DNA of 64,000 nucleotides, taken from NCBI GenBank assembly GCA_013399305.1, contig VXAI01000198.1:985943-1049942 (forward strand), read 5' to 3'. This document shows positions 44,118 through 55,149 of this stretch, piece by piece. A program made the position numbers and the translations under genes. The stretch comes from Rostratula benghalensis (Eukaryota > Chordata > Aves > Charadriiformes > Rostratulidae). Position 1 is the first letter of the stretch. The number at the start of each line of letters is the position of its first letter. The notes below the pieces were generated by a model, which was given only the letters and a program-made list of their open reading frames with translations, did no database searches and was not told the origin of the DNA.

Positions 44118-45710
44118 GTAAGATTAAGGCATCCCAAATTCAGGTGTGAACATAAATTAAAAGCAGGAATCTTACCTGGAAAAACTCTGGATCCCAGATG
44201 GATGCACATCTCTCATCCCCTTCTGATGTATCTTGGGACCGAAGGGAGGGAACTGTTGTGCTGGCCCCGGTGATGGATGGAGATTCCCAGGGTTGCTTGT
44301 GCCATTCTCACATGGGCACCTGTGTGGGTAAAAAATTTGAGTCAAAAGAGTGATTTGGTCAGCAGTGGAGCAGAGCCTCCAGCCCCTGCCTGTGAAACAT
44401 TCCCCTGCCGTGGGACATGGCTGTTCCTGTGGCTGTGTCTGCCCCTGTAACACCACACACAGGTTTCTAACTGTACAGCGGGTTGGGGTGATGGGTCAGA
44501 TACATGGAAGTGATGGCACGTAGTTCCCTGCAGCATAACAACACAAGGTGCCTCACTCTGTATTTCCAACACTGAATAACACATGGTTTTGACCGGAGAA
44601 AACATGAAATAACAAGAAACATAGTTCCTATTATTTATAACTTTTGCTTTCAGATGACCCATCTCTTGGCCATTTTGACAAACATCTGCTTTGGAACCCA
44701 TTAGCCAAGACACCACATTTGTCTCTAATTAATACAAATTTGTTTCATTCCCAGGTCTCAGCAGGTTTCCCTTCCCCTCTCCCAGACTATTGGCATCAGC
44801 AGCAGTCACCCCACACCTAGCAAACCCCAGCAGCAGCCGCTACCGAGACCAGAGATCCAGGGCAGAATCCCAAGCCCCTCAAAAACTGGCAGAGCTCTTG
44901 GCTAACCCCAGGAGCGGTGCTGGTTTGCAGGCCCAGCTGGACCCTTACTGTCATCCTCTTGGATTCTTTTTTTCCTTCCTGAGGATACTCTATCTCCTCT
45001 TCCTACCCAGAGGGATTCATCAGCTCAGCCTCATTACAGCACTCAGCAGCAGCGCTGTGTTTCCAGTAAATTGACAATACTGACTGCAGACGGACACACG
45101 GGGAACTGCTGTTGCTCAGGAGCCTTTGCAGAGCCCTGCCCAGCATCACACCGTGCTGCTCTGATGGAGACGGGGGTCACAACAAGGCCTAGGACTGTGC
45201 ACTGACTAAATCTGAGGAACTTCCCAAAAGGGATGACATCACAGCAATCCCAGGCAAGGAGCTGTCCCTTCAGGGTGTGAAGTTGTGGAATAAACCTATT
45301 CTTTCAAGATCCAGAGCTTAATTTCAAAGTGAGATGTGCGCCTAATTCCCTCGGGCTCCTTTGAAACCCCAGCTGGTGTTTTCAGACAGAACTGGCCATT
45401 TTTCTACTCCCGGTCTCAGTATGGCAGAGACTGACTGTGGACTGGCTTTTTTAAAATGTTGATACCATTAAATTGAAATTGGCTGGGATGTAGGGCAGGC
45501 TGCAGTTACTGGAGAAATATGTGGAGGGGTTTCTTTTTACTGGCTTTCAGAGGTGTAAGTTGGGCTGGTCAGTAACTGCTCCAGAAGGAAACACGATAAT
45601 AATCACTCATAATAGCCAGGCACGGAAGAAAAGGAGAGTCTGTCTTCTTTGTCAGTCCTACTGTATCTATCTTCTTGGAATTGTACCCTGAAATAAAGAC
45701 ATCCAAGACT

Positions 45711-45786
45711 GCACCTCAGCTGGGGTAAAGGGTGTAAATTTTCATAGCTCCAGCAAAGACAATTTATACCCGCTAAATATCTGCCC
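45711..45786. repeat. Ancient sauropsid repeat, related to 5857-5943
   Basis: The segment gcacctcagctggggtaaagggtgtaaattttcatagctccagc and its partner arm caatttatacccgctaaatatctgcccc retain the palindromic layout of a repeat I recall as 'acctcagctggtgtaaat...catagctcc ... caatttacaccagctgaggatctgccc'. Both arms are visible here, so this copy is more complete than the one at 5857. Confidence 0.55.
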
Positions 45787-45789
45787 CTT

Positions 45790-46725
45790 GATCTCCAAAG
45801 CCAAAGGAACATAAGCTCTTGAGTTTTAAGTGTGGTAGTTGGAATGCTTAATTCTATTCTGTCGTCTGTCAGAACAGCAGGCAGAGGGAAGGAATGTATT
45901 GGTGTCATATGGAAACCACGGTTTCATGACGGACAAAATTAAATCCTTGCATTTGGACATAAACCATGGTAACACAAAATATGCAGCAAGTCAGGCTTGG
46001 TTTTCAATACTGAAAACACAAGGCCCCACTTGGCAGGCTAAGGAGGGGATATTAGTCAGATTTAGACATGGTTTTCTTTGTTTTATTGAAGGATAAATAA
46101 TTATGTGCTGAGATATTCCAGACTCGTGTTAGCACAGTTGTGTGTGAACCACAGCAGAGGATGCTGTGAGAATAGGAAGGACTGAAGGTCATTTAACCTA
46201 CAAAGTATCTGGGAATCCTAGAAAAGTTTTGGGGTTTACTTCTGAGATACAACCCCAGTTTCCTTAAAACATATCTGACGTGCTAATTGCCATAAATTAC
46301 ATCTTCCAAGCATTTGCCTTCTTGCCATTCTTAGTTTAACAGATTGATTTAGGAGATCCCATGTCTCCCTGGGGTGTCTGCTCAGCGTTCCTGCTACTGC
46401 TCCAGCTGGGGATGTGCCCTGCCACGCCGGACGATCCTGCTCCCGTCCTACTCCTGTCCCACTCCCATCCCATTCTGCTCCTGTCCCTGTCCTCCCTGCT
46501 CTGTGGCCAGAACAGGGACCCTGCCACACACACAGCATAAAGGCACCTCTTCCTCCCTTTCCATGCTCTTTAGTAGCTGCAGCCATGGACACCTAAAAGA
46601 AAATTCAGCAAAGAGGGGGTGCACTCCCCTCAGGCAAATACCAGTGGCTGGCTATGGGTCACACAACGAGGTTTTGGGAACCATCCCCCTCTTCCCTTTC
46701 CAGTATCCCCACCCCATCTTCCATT
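45790..46725. other. Unique sequence, no gene recognised
   Basis: The frame at 45839-46096 has no domain. From 46385 to 46510 the plus strand is C/T-rich with recurring CTCCTGTCC, CCCATCC and CTGTCC words (a low-complexity tract). Confidence 0.4.
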
Positions 46726-46729
46726 TCCC

Positions 46730-46850
46730 AAAGTGATTTATGATCCTTTCCGCAGTGAAATCTTCATTTTTCTTGTCTGATAGCACTAATGAGGCGTGCA
46801 GTGACCTGACAATATTGACTAGTTTTGGTCATTCATGTTTCTTTTTCCTG
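46730..46850. promoter_or_regulatory. Candidate conserved non-coding element
   Basis: The sequence agtgatttatgatcctttccgcagtgaaatc, gatagcactaatgaggcgtgcagtgacctgacaatattgac and ggtcattcatg is repeat-free and combines TAATGAGG, TGACCT and ACAATATTG words. Confidence 0.33.
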
Positions 46851-47273
46851 GTCAGCCTGCTCTGCTGCCAGAAACACTTCAAAAGAGAAAGGTGGGAGGC
46901 GAAAGCTACAATTCACTAATGAGGTTCTGGAACTGTCTTTTTCTAGGAAAAAAGCTGCTCCAGCGCCTGCCCTCTAGAACTGAGCTCTGATTTGCACCAC
47001 CCCCAGATTGCTGTGGCTGCTGCTTTACATCTTGCACTGTCCTGTTGCACTCAAGAGTGCAAAATGGAACTTGTAAATCACTGTTTGGAAAAGGCAAGGG
47101 CCATAAATGTCAGCACAGAGTGAGTTTCCGTAGAGACGAAACCAAGCCGAGTAGCGCAGATATGGCACGGGGCTGGATTCCACCTCTCACTGATGCTCTC
47201 GGTCCAGAGGTTTGCTCATTAACAAGGCTATGACTCTGCTATTGAAACTCATGGTAAGTGGTTCCTTAGGCAA

Positions 47274-47385
47274 AGATCCAGCAAAGCACTTAGGCAAATT
47301 CATAAATTTATGTCCCATTGACTTCTGTGCAACTATTTATATGCTCAAAGTCATGCATGTCTCAAATGCATTTCCAGATCAGGCC
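47274..47385. repeat. Ancient sauropsid interspersed repeat (GATCCAGCAAAGCACTTA type)
   Basis: It opens agatccagcaaagcacttaggca, has a centre tgtcccattgacttctgtgcaact and closes caaatgcatttccagatcaggcc. I recall a palindromic repeat of turtles, crocodilians and birds with the arms 'gatccagcaaagcacttaagcatgtgc' and 'gcttaagtgctttgctggatcaggcc' around 'cccattgacttcaatggg'. Arm, centre and opposite arm are all identifiable here in the right order. The library name is unknown to me. Confidence 0.62.
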
Positions 47386-47389
47386 TTGT

Positions 47390-48230
47390 ACTCAACAAAC
47401 AGTCTTTCTGCAGCATCGTAAACCCCAGGCTTTCAAAATTCATGAGTCCAAGCTCTTTTCCCCCAGGCTACCATAACTGCAATGCAGAATGCAAATTTGG
47501 AAAATGCCTTTAGAAAAAAAAAAAAAAGTCTTAGTTTTGAACTTCTAATTCTACTAAGTCTGGATAGGAGCCTCCCTTTAACAAGGTAAGAGGAGTGAGA
47601 AGGAATGAAAGCTGTGGCTGCCATCTCAGTTTGTGGCTTTGGGAGATGAGATTTTTTAGAAAAAAATACTGTAAAATCTGTAAAACTTGCAATAAAGTCC
47701 CTGAAGTTAGAAGACTGTTTTTCACATCTGAAAGGACTGAGATCTTTGGAGCAGTCTCAGCTGGGTACAACCAGAGAGGTGCAACTTGGGCTGTGTTTGG
47801 GGGGAAACGTCAGGAGTCAGTGCTTGTGCCCCAGGGGCTGCTTTGCTCCTTGGGCACTGAGAGCTGTGCTGCTGCTTGTTTTCTCTGCTTTATACACATT
47901 CTCTAGTCTCTGTGTAAAGGCCATCTCTTGAATGAGTATTTAAATGTCTCCATCAATAACAAACAAGGAATGAGATTGCCTTTTAGTGAGGAAGCCCATC
48001 TTGGGTTTTGCAGCATGTACTTTTTCTTATCATGCTTTTGGCCAATAAGCCAAACCACACTCCTACATCCAATTAAGGCAGATGAATTGAGTAGTTTGGA
48101 GCATCTCTGGATTAATCAACCTTTTTTCAGAAGGGCTAATTTCATTTCCCATAGGCTCCAGGCACCCGAGAGTATAAGAATGTTTTGCATTCACCCATGT
48201 GTGATTCATGTTTTACTCTTTTCTTTCCCA
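47390..48230. other. Unique sequence, no gene recognised
   Basis: An A-run of 13 lies at 47514-47526. The frame 47928-48254 is plausible in composition but has no domain and no splice context that I trust. Confidence 0.38.
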
Positions 48231-48234
48231 AATG

Positions 48235-48400
48235 CAGCACAACATATTCTTTAACCCATCAAAGATTTTAAATCGCAAAGTGACGTTCCGCAGAAAATGA
48301 TTTACAGTGAGCTCAAGCTGCTCTTAATATAAGTGGTAATTTCCTCAAACTAAAAGCAATGATGATTTATTCTTAATTGTAATCACTATTTCAGTGCAGG
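48235..48400. promoter_or_regulatory. Candidate conserved non-coding element
   Basis: Words include ccatcaaagattttaaatcgcaaagtgacg (TCF-like ATCAAAG), gaaaatgatttacagtgagctc, cttaatataagtggtaatttcc and gatgatttattcttaattgtaatcac. Repeat-free. Confidence 0.38.
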
Positions 48401-48404
48401 AAAC

Positions 48405-49700
48405 TGAGCTGGAACCAGAGTTTGCGTTCCCTGCTGGGTTCAGCCTGGCCCCGTGCAAGACCTGCTCACGAGGTGTCAGCTCTACATGACCATCATTCAC
48501 TCTGGCTGTACTTTTGGGCAGTCCTGCATCAAATACATCCTCCACTCTATACGTATCATTGTCAGAAACAAGCCTTGCTTGGTGTTTTTGCTCTCCCCTC
48601 TTGACATCCCACCTACATACGCGTGCTCTCTGCTCTCTGTATTGCTGTCTCTGCTCCTGGCCGAGGGAGGGCCCATCGGGGAATGAACTGGTCCTGACTG
48701 GGAGGAACCAGCAGCAGAACTCAGAATACTCCAACCTTTTCTCCTACTTCTTCCCATGTGGCTTTTTAGAGCTTGAACTGCCAGGAGCTGCAAGAGATGA
48801 ATATTCAATTAAACTCTTAAGGAAACCTGCCTTGATTAAAATCTCTGAACAGAAAAATCCTAGGGCTTTTGCTATTTTCTGGGATTTGGGCTTCTTGTTA
48901 CTTTCCTCCAAATAAAGACTTTGAGGAACAGATAAACTTTGTTCACTGGAGAGCTTCAGCTGCAGGAAACTCCAACCTGTTGCAACTGCTCAGTTTCCCC
49001 TTCACAAAAGCCTCTTCACCCCCCAAGGCTCACAATCCACATTTTTCTCTGCTGCTCTCAAAGGGGTGGCTTTACACCACATCATCGCGGGAACGAAACC
49101 ACCCTGTGTTGTGAGGTGAAGTATGAGCTCACCTCACAGGTTCCTGATTGCACTCCTGGAGAAATACCTAATTTCTGAATTAGGATAAAAATATTGCAAA
49201 GCTTAATATCCTGTATTTGCCTTTTGCCTATGGAGTTGTAGGGGCCAGGCTGGATATGCTGGTAGGGGCTGCCAAAAGGTACCAGTCCAGACCCTGCTGT
49301 CATTTTAACGTCATGTCTGTTCCCAGTTCACCTCTTACCATCTTCCATGTTCACATTTTTCATTTTACTGGCCTGATTGCAAACCTCAGCAAGGAAATCA
49401 GGCCCATAAGGTTGAGAGTTAAGTACTGAAATGCTGGATTTCAGAAAGCAGACAAAGAGATTAAATGCTCATTGACGTATGAAACTGAACACACCCAAAG
49501 GCCATTGAATACGTTCCCCAAATCTGAAAGGATGCACAAGCAAACCTTCCCTTCATCCTCCCTGCCTATTAGCACCCAGCCAATACACGCTCTGGAGTCT
49601 ACAGAGACAAGGTATTACAAAGATCACGCAGCCCAGGGAAGTACAAAAGTGATTTAAAATGTTCTAATCTCATTAATCTGTTTCTTCTCCCTAAAGATGT
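48405..49700. other. Unique sequence, no gene recognised
   Basis: Overlapping frames at 48345-48915 on both strands lack domains. AT-richer words are scattered through 49150-49220 and 49650-49700. Confidence 0.38.
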
Positions 49701-49707
49701 TCAAAGC

Positions 49708-49790
49708 CCAGGCCAGATCCTTAGCTGGCAAGTGAAGTAGAAAAGCACTTAAATAAGACCTTAAATTTAAGACCATGCTTAAATTCTATT
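49708..49790. repeat. Possible ancient sauropsid repeat fragment
   Basis: The words caggccagatccttagctgg and aaaagcacttaaataagaccttaaatttaagaccatgcttaaattc resemble pieces of the palindromic repeats seen at 5857, 45711 and 47274 (ccagatcctcagctgg; gcacttaa...tttaagcacatgcttaa). It may be two adjacent families or a composite. Confidence 0.4.
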
Positions 49791-49794
49791 TACC

Positions 49795-50915
49795 ACAAAG
49801 TTCATTTCAAGATAAATTCATGCTAAAACAATATTTCTAAGCAAAAAAAACCCTCACTTGAGCCAGAGCCTTTGCAATATAAACAGAGCTAATCTGCAGT
49901 AGATGAAGCTTTTCTGCTTCAGGACTTTTTTCCCACTCTTCTGAGCCTCTTTCATCCAGGAATGGGAACAAAAAACTGTGGCTTTGCTGCCCATCTTAGC
50001 AAACCAATTCTACTTGGATTTTGCATATTCAACTAAACAGCTGGAAAAACCACAGTGAACCAGTTTGTCCCCAAGCTGTAATGCAATCAAAAAACAAAAT
50101 TGCTTTAATAATTAATCGAAATCTGGTGCACTTATTCACAGCCCAGAAAGTCAGACCCATTTTCCTGGTCCCCCTTTTCCCCCTGCAGTTACTCAGGACT
50201 TGCAGGCACTGCCCGGGCTGTGAGCATGAACATAGTCAGCTTTGCCAACATCTCTGAAGTCACGCAGTGTAAATCTGTACGATGCTATCACATACGAACA
50301 TTCTAACTATATTTTTACTGTTCTCTAAGTTATTATCACAGGCTGGGAAGTCTGAGAGCCCGTATCTACATCTTTCCCACAGCGAGAAGCTGACTGCCAG
50401 CTGTCACTCTCCAAAGGAAAGGGCAGGTTTCCTCATACTCTGAGTCTTTTTCCCAGCTCCACCGCTAACGGTTACCCGTAAAGCCAATACCGTCTGTGCG
50501 TGACCTGGGTCAGCACTGAGCTGCTGCTTTTGTGGAACCTGGACAACGTTTTACTGTGCCCTTGGCTCTCCCCACTAAGTCACAGCACGATCCTCTTTCC
50601 ATCCCCAAACCTCACACAGGTGAAGAAACCACTACAAACGTTTGTAATGGTAACACACTCAGTCACGGCTGGAGCTGGAGGAACTATGTGTGTGCCAAAC
50701 ACGCAGCATTATTATTATTATTGCTATTGACAGTGTAAATGGCAGCATCATAATGGGACAACAGCACCAGGTCTCGGGGAGGCAGAGGGTAAGGAGACAT
50801 TAATATGTGCAGTCAACTTGCATCTTGCACTTGCAGAGTGTGCTGGTATGAGTGGTTCTGACACCTAGAACATAAACCAGATGGCCCCCTTCTTACGCCA
50901 TAGCATGCAGAAAGA
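49795..50915. other. Unique sequence, no gene recognised
   Basis: The part 50225-50345 (cacgcagtgtaaatctgtacgatgctatcac, ttattatcacaggctgg) is repeat-free and may be a small regulatory element. A short ATT microsatellite is listed separately. Confidence 0.36.
50708..50727. repeat. (ATT)n microsatellite
   Basis: The run attattattattattgctatt has five clean units followed by an interrupted sixth. Confidence 0.85.
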
Positions 50916-50919
50916 GATT

Positions 50920-51035
50920 TGAATTAATTCATGTAGAAATCATGACAATTCTGTTACTGTTGGAACTCAGTATAGCGGACAGGGTGGCAGTAGATTATGC
51001 TGAATTTTTAACTTATGAAATACCAGCGACAGATG
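50920..51035. promoter_or_regulatory. Candidate conserved non-coding element
   Basis: The sequence gagatttgaattaattcatgtagaaatcatgac, agtagattatgctgaatttttaacttatg and accagcgacagatgtcactgcc is repeat-free and AT-rich. GAATTAATTC is a perfect palindrome. Confidence 0.36.
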
Positions 51036-51154
51036 TCACTGCCTGTACTCCTTTGTTGCTTCCCGTTCTTCCTCCATCCCCTACTGCCCTTGTTTCTCTC
51101 CTGCAGAGCAGTAACTGTGCACTACTATGAATAAAAAATTATTTAAATAAAATT

Positions 51155-51931
51155 TTGAGCAGAACTTTCTTGAAGTCTATGTGTAAAGAGAAATCCATCA
51201 AACCCAAAGGTGTGTGCCTGAAACAGAAGGATGCTGGGGCAAAGGAGATTTCATTTCTTGGTGAACTCCACCTACAGCCCTTTTTGAAATTCCATCCAAA
51301 ATTAAGAAGATCTCACAGGCCATGGGGATTGATGACCTATGCAAGCACCAGCGCTTTCCACAGGGAGCTTGCACCCCAAGGAGCTGAGATTGGGTGGGAG
51401 ATGGGAGAACCATGGCTGAGGCAGAGCAGTGGATGCTCTTTGCCCAGGGCTCTTCTGCCCAGGTCCTGCTGCCCTGCCTCTGCCCAGGAAACATTCCTTG
51501 CTCCTGCTCCAGGGATGCATCCAGCAAGGTGTCAGGCTGTCCCCAGAGGCAGGAACAGCTCAGGACATTGCTGGAGCATCCCCCCAGGCTCTGGGCACAC
51601 CGTCCAGGGGACGGCTCAGTTGTACACTGAGAGGAGATGCCGTGCTGCTCCCTGCACTTCACACATGCCTCCTGACTTCCATTTTTCAGCGCCTTCTCCA
51701 GGCAGCGTGTCTCCTGCCGACACTCCCCTGTCAGCTCCTCCATTGCGTGGCCAGCAGCATCTTTCAGCACAGAGCCTCAGCCAATATGGCTTAAACACAT
51801 CGGTCCAGGGCGGGGGGAAGCCTCCACCCCCAGCGTGTGTGTGTGTGTGTGTGTGTGTTTGGGGGGGATCCTTTCCACCCTACAGCAGCACAAGTGGGTT
51901 TGTTCCCGCTGGCAGAGGCCGGCTGTGTTGA
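51155..51931 (+). other. Longest open frame in the window, probably not coding
   Basis: A 258-codon frame runs through GC-rich sequence and ends by translating the (GT)n microsatellite at 51835-51858 as alternating Cys-Val. Several other frames of the same bases are open, including a 190-codon minus frame at 51198-51770 whose N-terminal part is Cys- and Glu-rich. No domain, no convincing start and no splice boundaries are seen. Mutual antisense openness is expected of stop-poor, GC-rich DNA. Confidence 0.35.
51835..51858. repeat. (GT)12 microsatellite
   Basis: Twelve uninterrupted GT units are followed by TTGGGGGGG. The tract is alternating purine-pyrimidine and likely polymorphic in length. 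Confidence 0.95.
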
Positions 51932-51939
51932 AGCTCCCT

Positions 51940-52190
51940 TTCATCAGTGGGTATTAGGCCCAAATCGCTGCCTCTTTGAATCTCTGCACAGCGTGTCCCA
52001 TCTCCTGTCACCGGGTGACAGATCTCCGGGGCCTGGCACCTGGGGCGCGCAGCAAAGCCGGCTTTGCAGCTAAGAGCACACACAGCTTTTCTTGCCTTTT
52101 TTTTTTTTTTTTTTCCACTGGGGAACTTTCTCCTCCGCCTTCCTCTCCATTTCCACACCCCACCCCCCCCTCCCCGAACCTGAATGAACA
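51940..52190. other. Unique sequence with poly-T and C-rich runs
   Basis: An 18-T run lies at 52097-52114. A C-rich run (caccccacccccccctcccc) follows at 52156-52176. No gene is seen. Confidence 0.5.
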
Positions 52191-52194
52191 CTTC

Positions 52195-52400
52195 TTTCAG
52201 TAATGGGTTTTTTCCACCTGGTTGACTTGATGAAAGGTTTATGAGTTGACATTATGTGTGAGAAGAACAAAGCAAGCGCGGGGATGTGTGCGTGCGCGGG
52301 GGCGGGGAGCGGGCTCGACAGAGCTGCTGAAAACTTTATTACAAACTAAGAGATGTTGGGAGCAATAAATCAGTTGGATGCTCTCTACAAACCAGCAGAA
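52195..52400. promoter_or_regulatory. Candidate conserved non-coding element with CpG-rich core
   Basis: AT-rich shoulders (gtaatgggttttttccacctggttgacttgatgaaaggtttatgagttgacattatg and aaaactttattacaaactaagagatg, gcaataaatcagttgg) flank a CpG-bearing core at 52272-52318 (aagcgcggggatgtgtgcgtgcgcgggggcggggagcgggctcgac). The core could mark an active regulatory element or a minor promoter. No conserved ORF starts nearby. Confidence 0.42.
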
Positions 52401-52404
52401 AACT

Positions 52405-55145
52405 GCCACTGCAGAACGGAATGGGGACAGTACCCGCGGCAGTGCTGGGCATCAGCGGGCTCCAGTGAGCTGCACTGGGCTGCTGGGAGGAGAGAGGGAA
52501 GAGAGAGGGGGTGACTGCACCCATCCCTGACAGGTCCCCCTTCCCTGGGCCAGACAGAGACCTCCTGAAGCCTTGCCTTGGCTTCAAAGAGGGTTTCCAG
52601 AGGCATGAAGCGATGCCACACTCACTGCCCAGGGGGGAGACTCAGGGGGCTTCAGGAAACCAGGTGGCTTTGGGAGAGATGCCCCACAGCTGCTCTCCCC
52701 TGCTCTGGAATTCTGTGCCTGCTCCACCCTGGCAGTTTTTACTGTTTGCTCAAATTCTGCCTCTCCCAAGGTGAAAGTCGGCAGCTCCTATTTACCAACA
52801 CACAGCTCAACAACAGTTTGCTGCCAGTGTTTAAAAAATACCGTACCTAAAACAAACAAACAAAGGAATTTCAGCTGTTGTTTGTTAGGAAACCAGAGTT
52901 AACAGCCTTACAGTTATGAACAGCACCTTTAGAAACACAAATTAAATGTTTTTTTACTTTGCATTAGAAGGGTGGGAAGGACCTAAGCTGCTGCCAGCTG
53001 AGCCTGCAGAACAGGAGGTGCATCCTGACAGCAGCTAAAGGTGAGGCCGAGCAGCTGAGACACAGCACCCCCCTAGCCCCCCACCAACCCAGCAGGTCCC
53101 CCACTGCAGCAGGGACACGCTCAGGGGGCTGGGGGTCACAGCGAGGGACAGGACGACACCTTTCCTACATCACAGGCTGCTCAGTGAGAACAACACACAC
53201 TCTCCTGATTTTATGTTCTACTGGAAGTACCTTCATTCATCCAGTTTTTTCATTCATTCATTGCAAGCACCGTCATTCAGCCAGCGTTAGCTTTAGTTGT
53301 GCTCTAATTTAGACTTAACTGTTAATTATCACTGTCCCTACTGAGGTGAGGAGTTTTCTAGGAGGAGCAGGTAAGAGCTTTCCCTGACCGAGCTCAGTGA
53401 ATTGCTGGGGGTACCGTGGTGATGTGAGACAGCTCTGACCCACACAAGTACTGCGGGACCCCCAACCCACTGCCGGTTCCCACCGCTCCTTCTCCTTAGC
53501 CACCCCACGCTCTACACAAAGGCAAACACGTTTCTATTTTAGACTCTAATCCAAGGCTACTGCGTGCCTTTTGGAGTGCGGATGTCCTGGAAATGTCACT
53601 GCAGAGCAGTGTGCTCAAGAGATTAGAGCCGTTCCAGTTTGCAAATGACAGAGTACAGTCACAGATGTTACTCCAGCCACGGGGTCAGCCACAGTTGCTC
53701 AGGCTTAACTTGTTGAATTGCATTAGTAAAAGGGAGAAGGGGCACATGGTGAAAGATCCTGAGCAGCTGTAACTTTGCTCAGGTTAGTATTTCTTACGCT
53801 TTTATCTCAGACAAACAAATTTCCTTTTCCCCATAACAACCATTACAAGCTTTAGAGAGATGACTTTAACAACGGGGGTGCCTCCAAACGGGGACACAGC
53901 CCAGGCTGTGACTCAAGGTCCCGGGCAAGGAGTAAGGCAAACACAACCTGCTGCAATGGAGGGCCTGGCTCTCCCATCAGTGGTGATTCACATGGGGAGC
54001 ACAACCTGCAGGCCAAAAGGAAATGAGGCTGTGGCAACAGTATTTTCAGAAGGAACTAATACTATGGGATGCTTCTATTTTTACATACCTAATTTGAGAG
54101 CTTCTGATTTGCAGATATCGAGAACAGTCACTTCTACATTTTTAGAAAACCAGGTGCTTTTAAGATGTGCCTTTAAAATCAAAATCCATTATAAATCACC
54201 ACTGAGAATCTTGGCTGGTGTATAACAACGCTCCCAGGCTCTGAGAAGCAGCCTGAGCTCTGTCCTAGATCAGCGTGCAGTGACACGCATCCTTCACACT
54301 AATGGGCTACTCCTAGCTGTGCTGGGGGAGAGAGGCTGGGAAGGGCTGGGGAAGAAGTGCCGAGATGTACCGAAAAAAGACAAACCCAAAATAAAAATCA
54401 GGTGTGATGGCAGCTCCAGCCCCTGTGCCTGCTGTTAATCATTTGCTCCATTTCTGTGGCTCGTTTCTGCTCCACATTTGTGCACTCAGAGCAATTCTGG
54501 TGCTCTGGAAAAGGCCAAGTACCGACAAGGCTGTAGCTAGAGGTAGCACCATGTTAATGGGGTTTCTGCCTCTCATTTTTCTGGGTTTTCACAGTAACAG
54601 ACCAGGCCCACAGCCACTTACTGGAATCACCTTTCCAGGGGAGCTGCCAGCAAGAACCAGGCAGCTTTTGCAGGCTGTGGGAGCTTCTGCCATCAGAGCA
54701 GCTACTCCTCTTGGCAGAAGAGGTTTCGGGCTCCGGCTGATTCTCAGAACAGGGAAGAGGGACATTTCCAGACCCATAGCCAGACCGGGGTTTGCACTGG
54801 TGGCACTTTCATCCTCCCCTGCTTCCACAGATGACTTTGTTCTATCAGATGTGGCTTTTAATTACGAGTGTTCTATGTGCCATTAGTGGTTTCACTGAAG
54901 GGAAACTGAACCATATAAATAGCACCATTTTGCTCTGCTCTGTTTATATTAAGCTGGATTTCCCTTTTGATATTTATTGAGGGAGATGTGGACTCGTTTG
55001 AAGGTTCAGTTCAAGTAGTTAAGATTTTACTGGAGGAAGGGATTTAGCCACTGAAATCGCCACAGGCAGCATCACAACCAGTTGGGTAGGAAAGGAGCAA
55101 GCAGCAGCCACCACTTAGGCAAGACAGACGACATCAAAGAGGCAT
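52405..55145. other. Unique sequence, no gene recognised
   Basis: A decayed CATT/CATTCATT run sits at 53233-53264. AT-richer patches at 53270-53340 and 54060-54210 may hold minor elements. The 160-codon frame at 54404-54886 has hydrophobic N-terminal stretches but no recognisable family. Confidence 0.38.
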
Positions 55146-55149
55146 TCCA

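Larger units (their letters stand above)
42755..45705. other. Unique sequence, no established gene
   Basis: AT-rich words recur at 42835-42925 and 43430-43580. The interval 43605-43880 is unremarkable. The single exon-like segment inside this interval is listed separately. 45420-45560 (ttaaaatgttgataccattaaattgaaattggctgg) could be a minor element. Confidence 0.38.

Noticed and set aside
53233..53264. Tandem CATT array
   Set aside because: Only three to four imperfect units (cattcatccagttttttcattcattcattg); too short to mean more than slippage.
54404..54886. 160-codon frame with hydrophobic N-terminus, possible membrane protein
   Set aside because: Hydrophobic runs come from T-rich DNA; no family match and no splice or promoter context.
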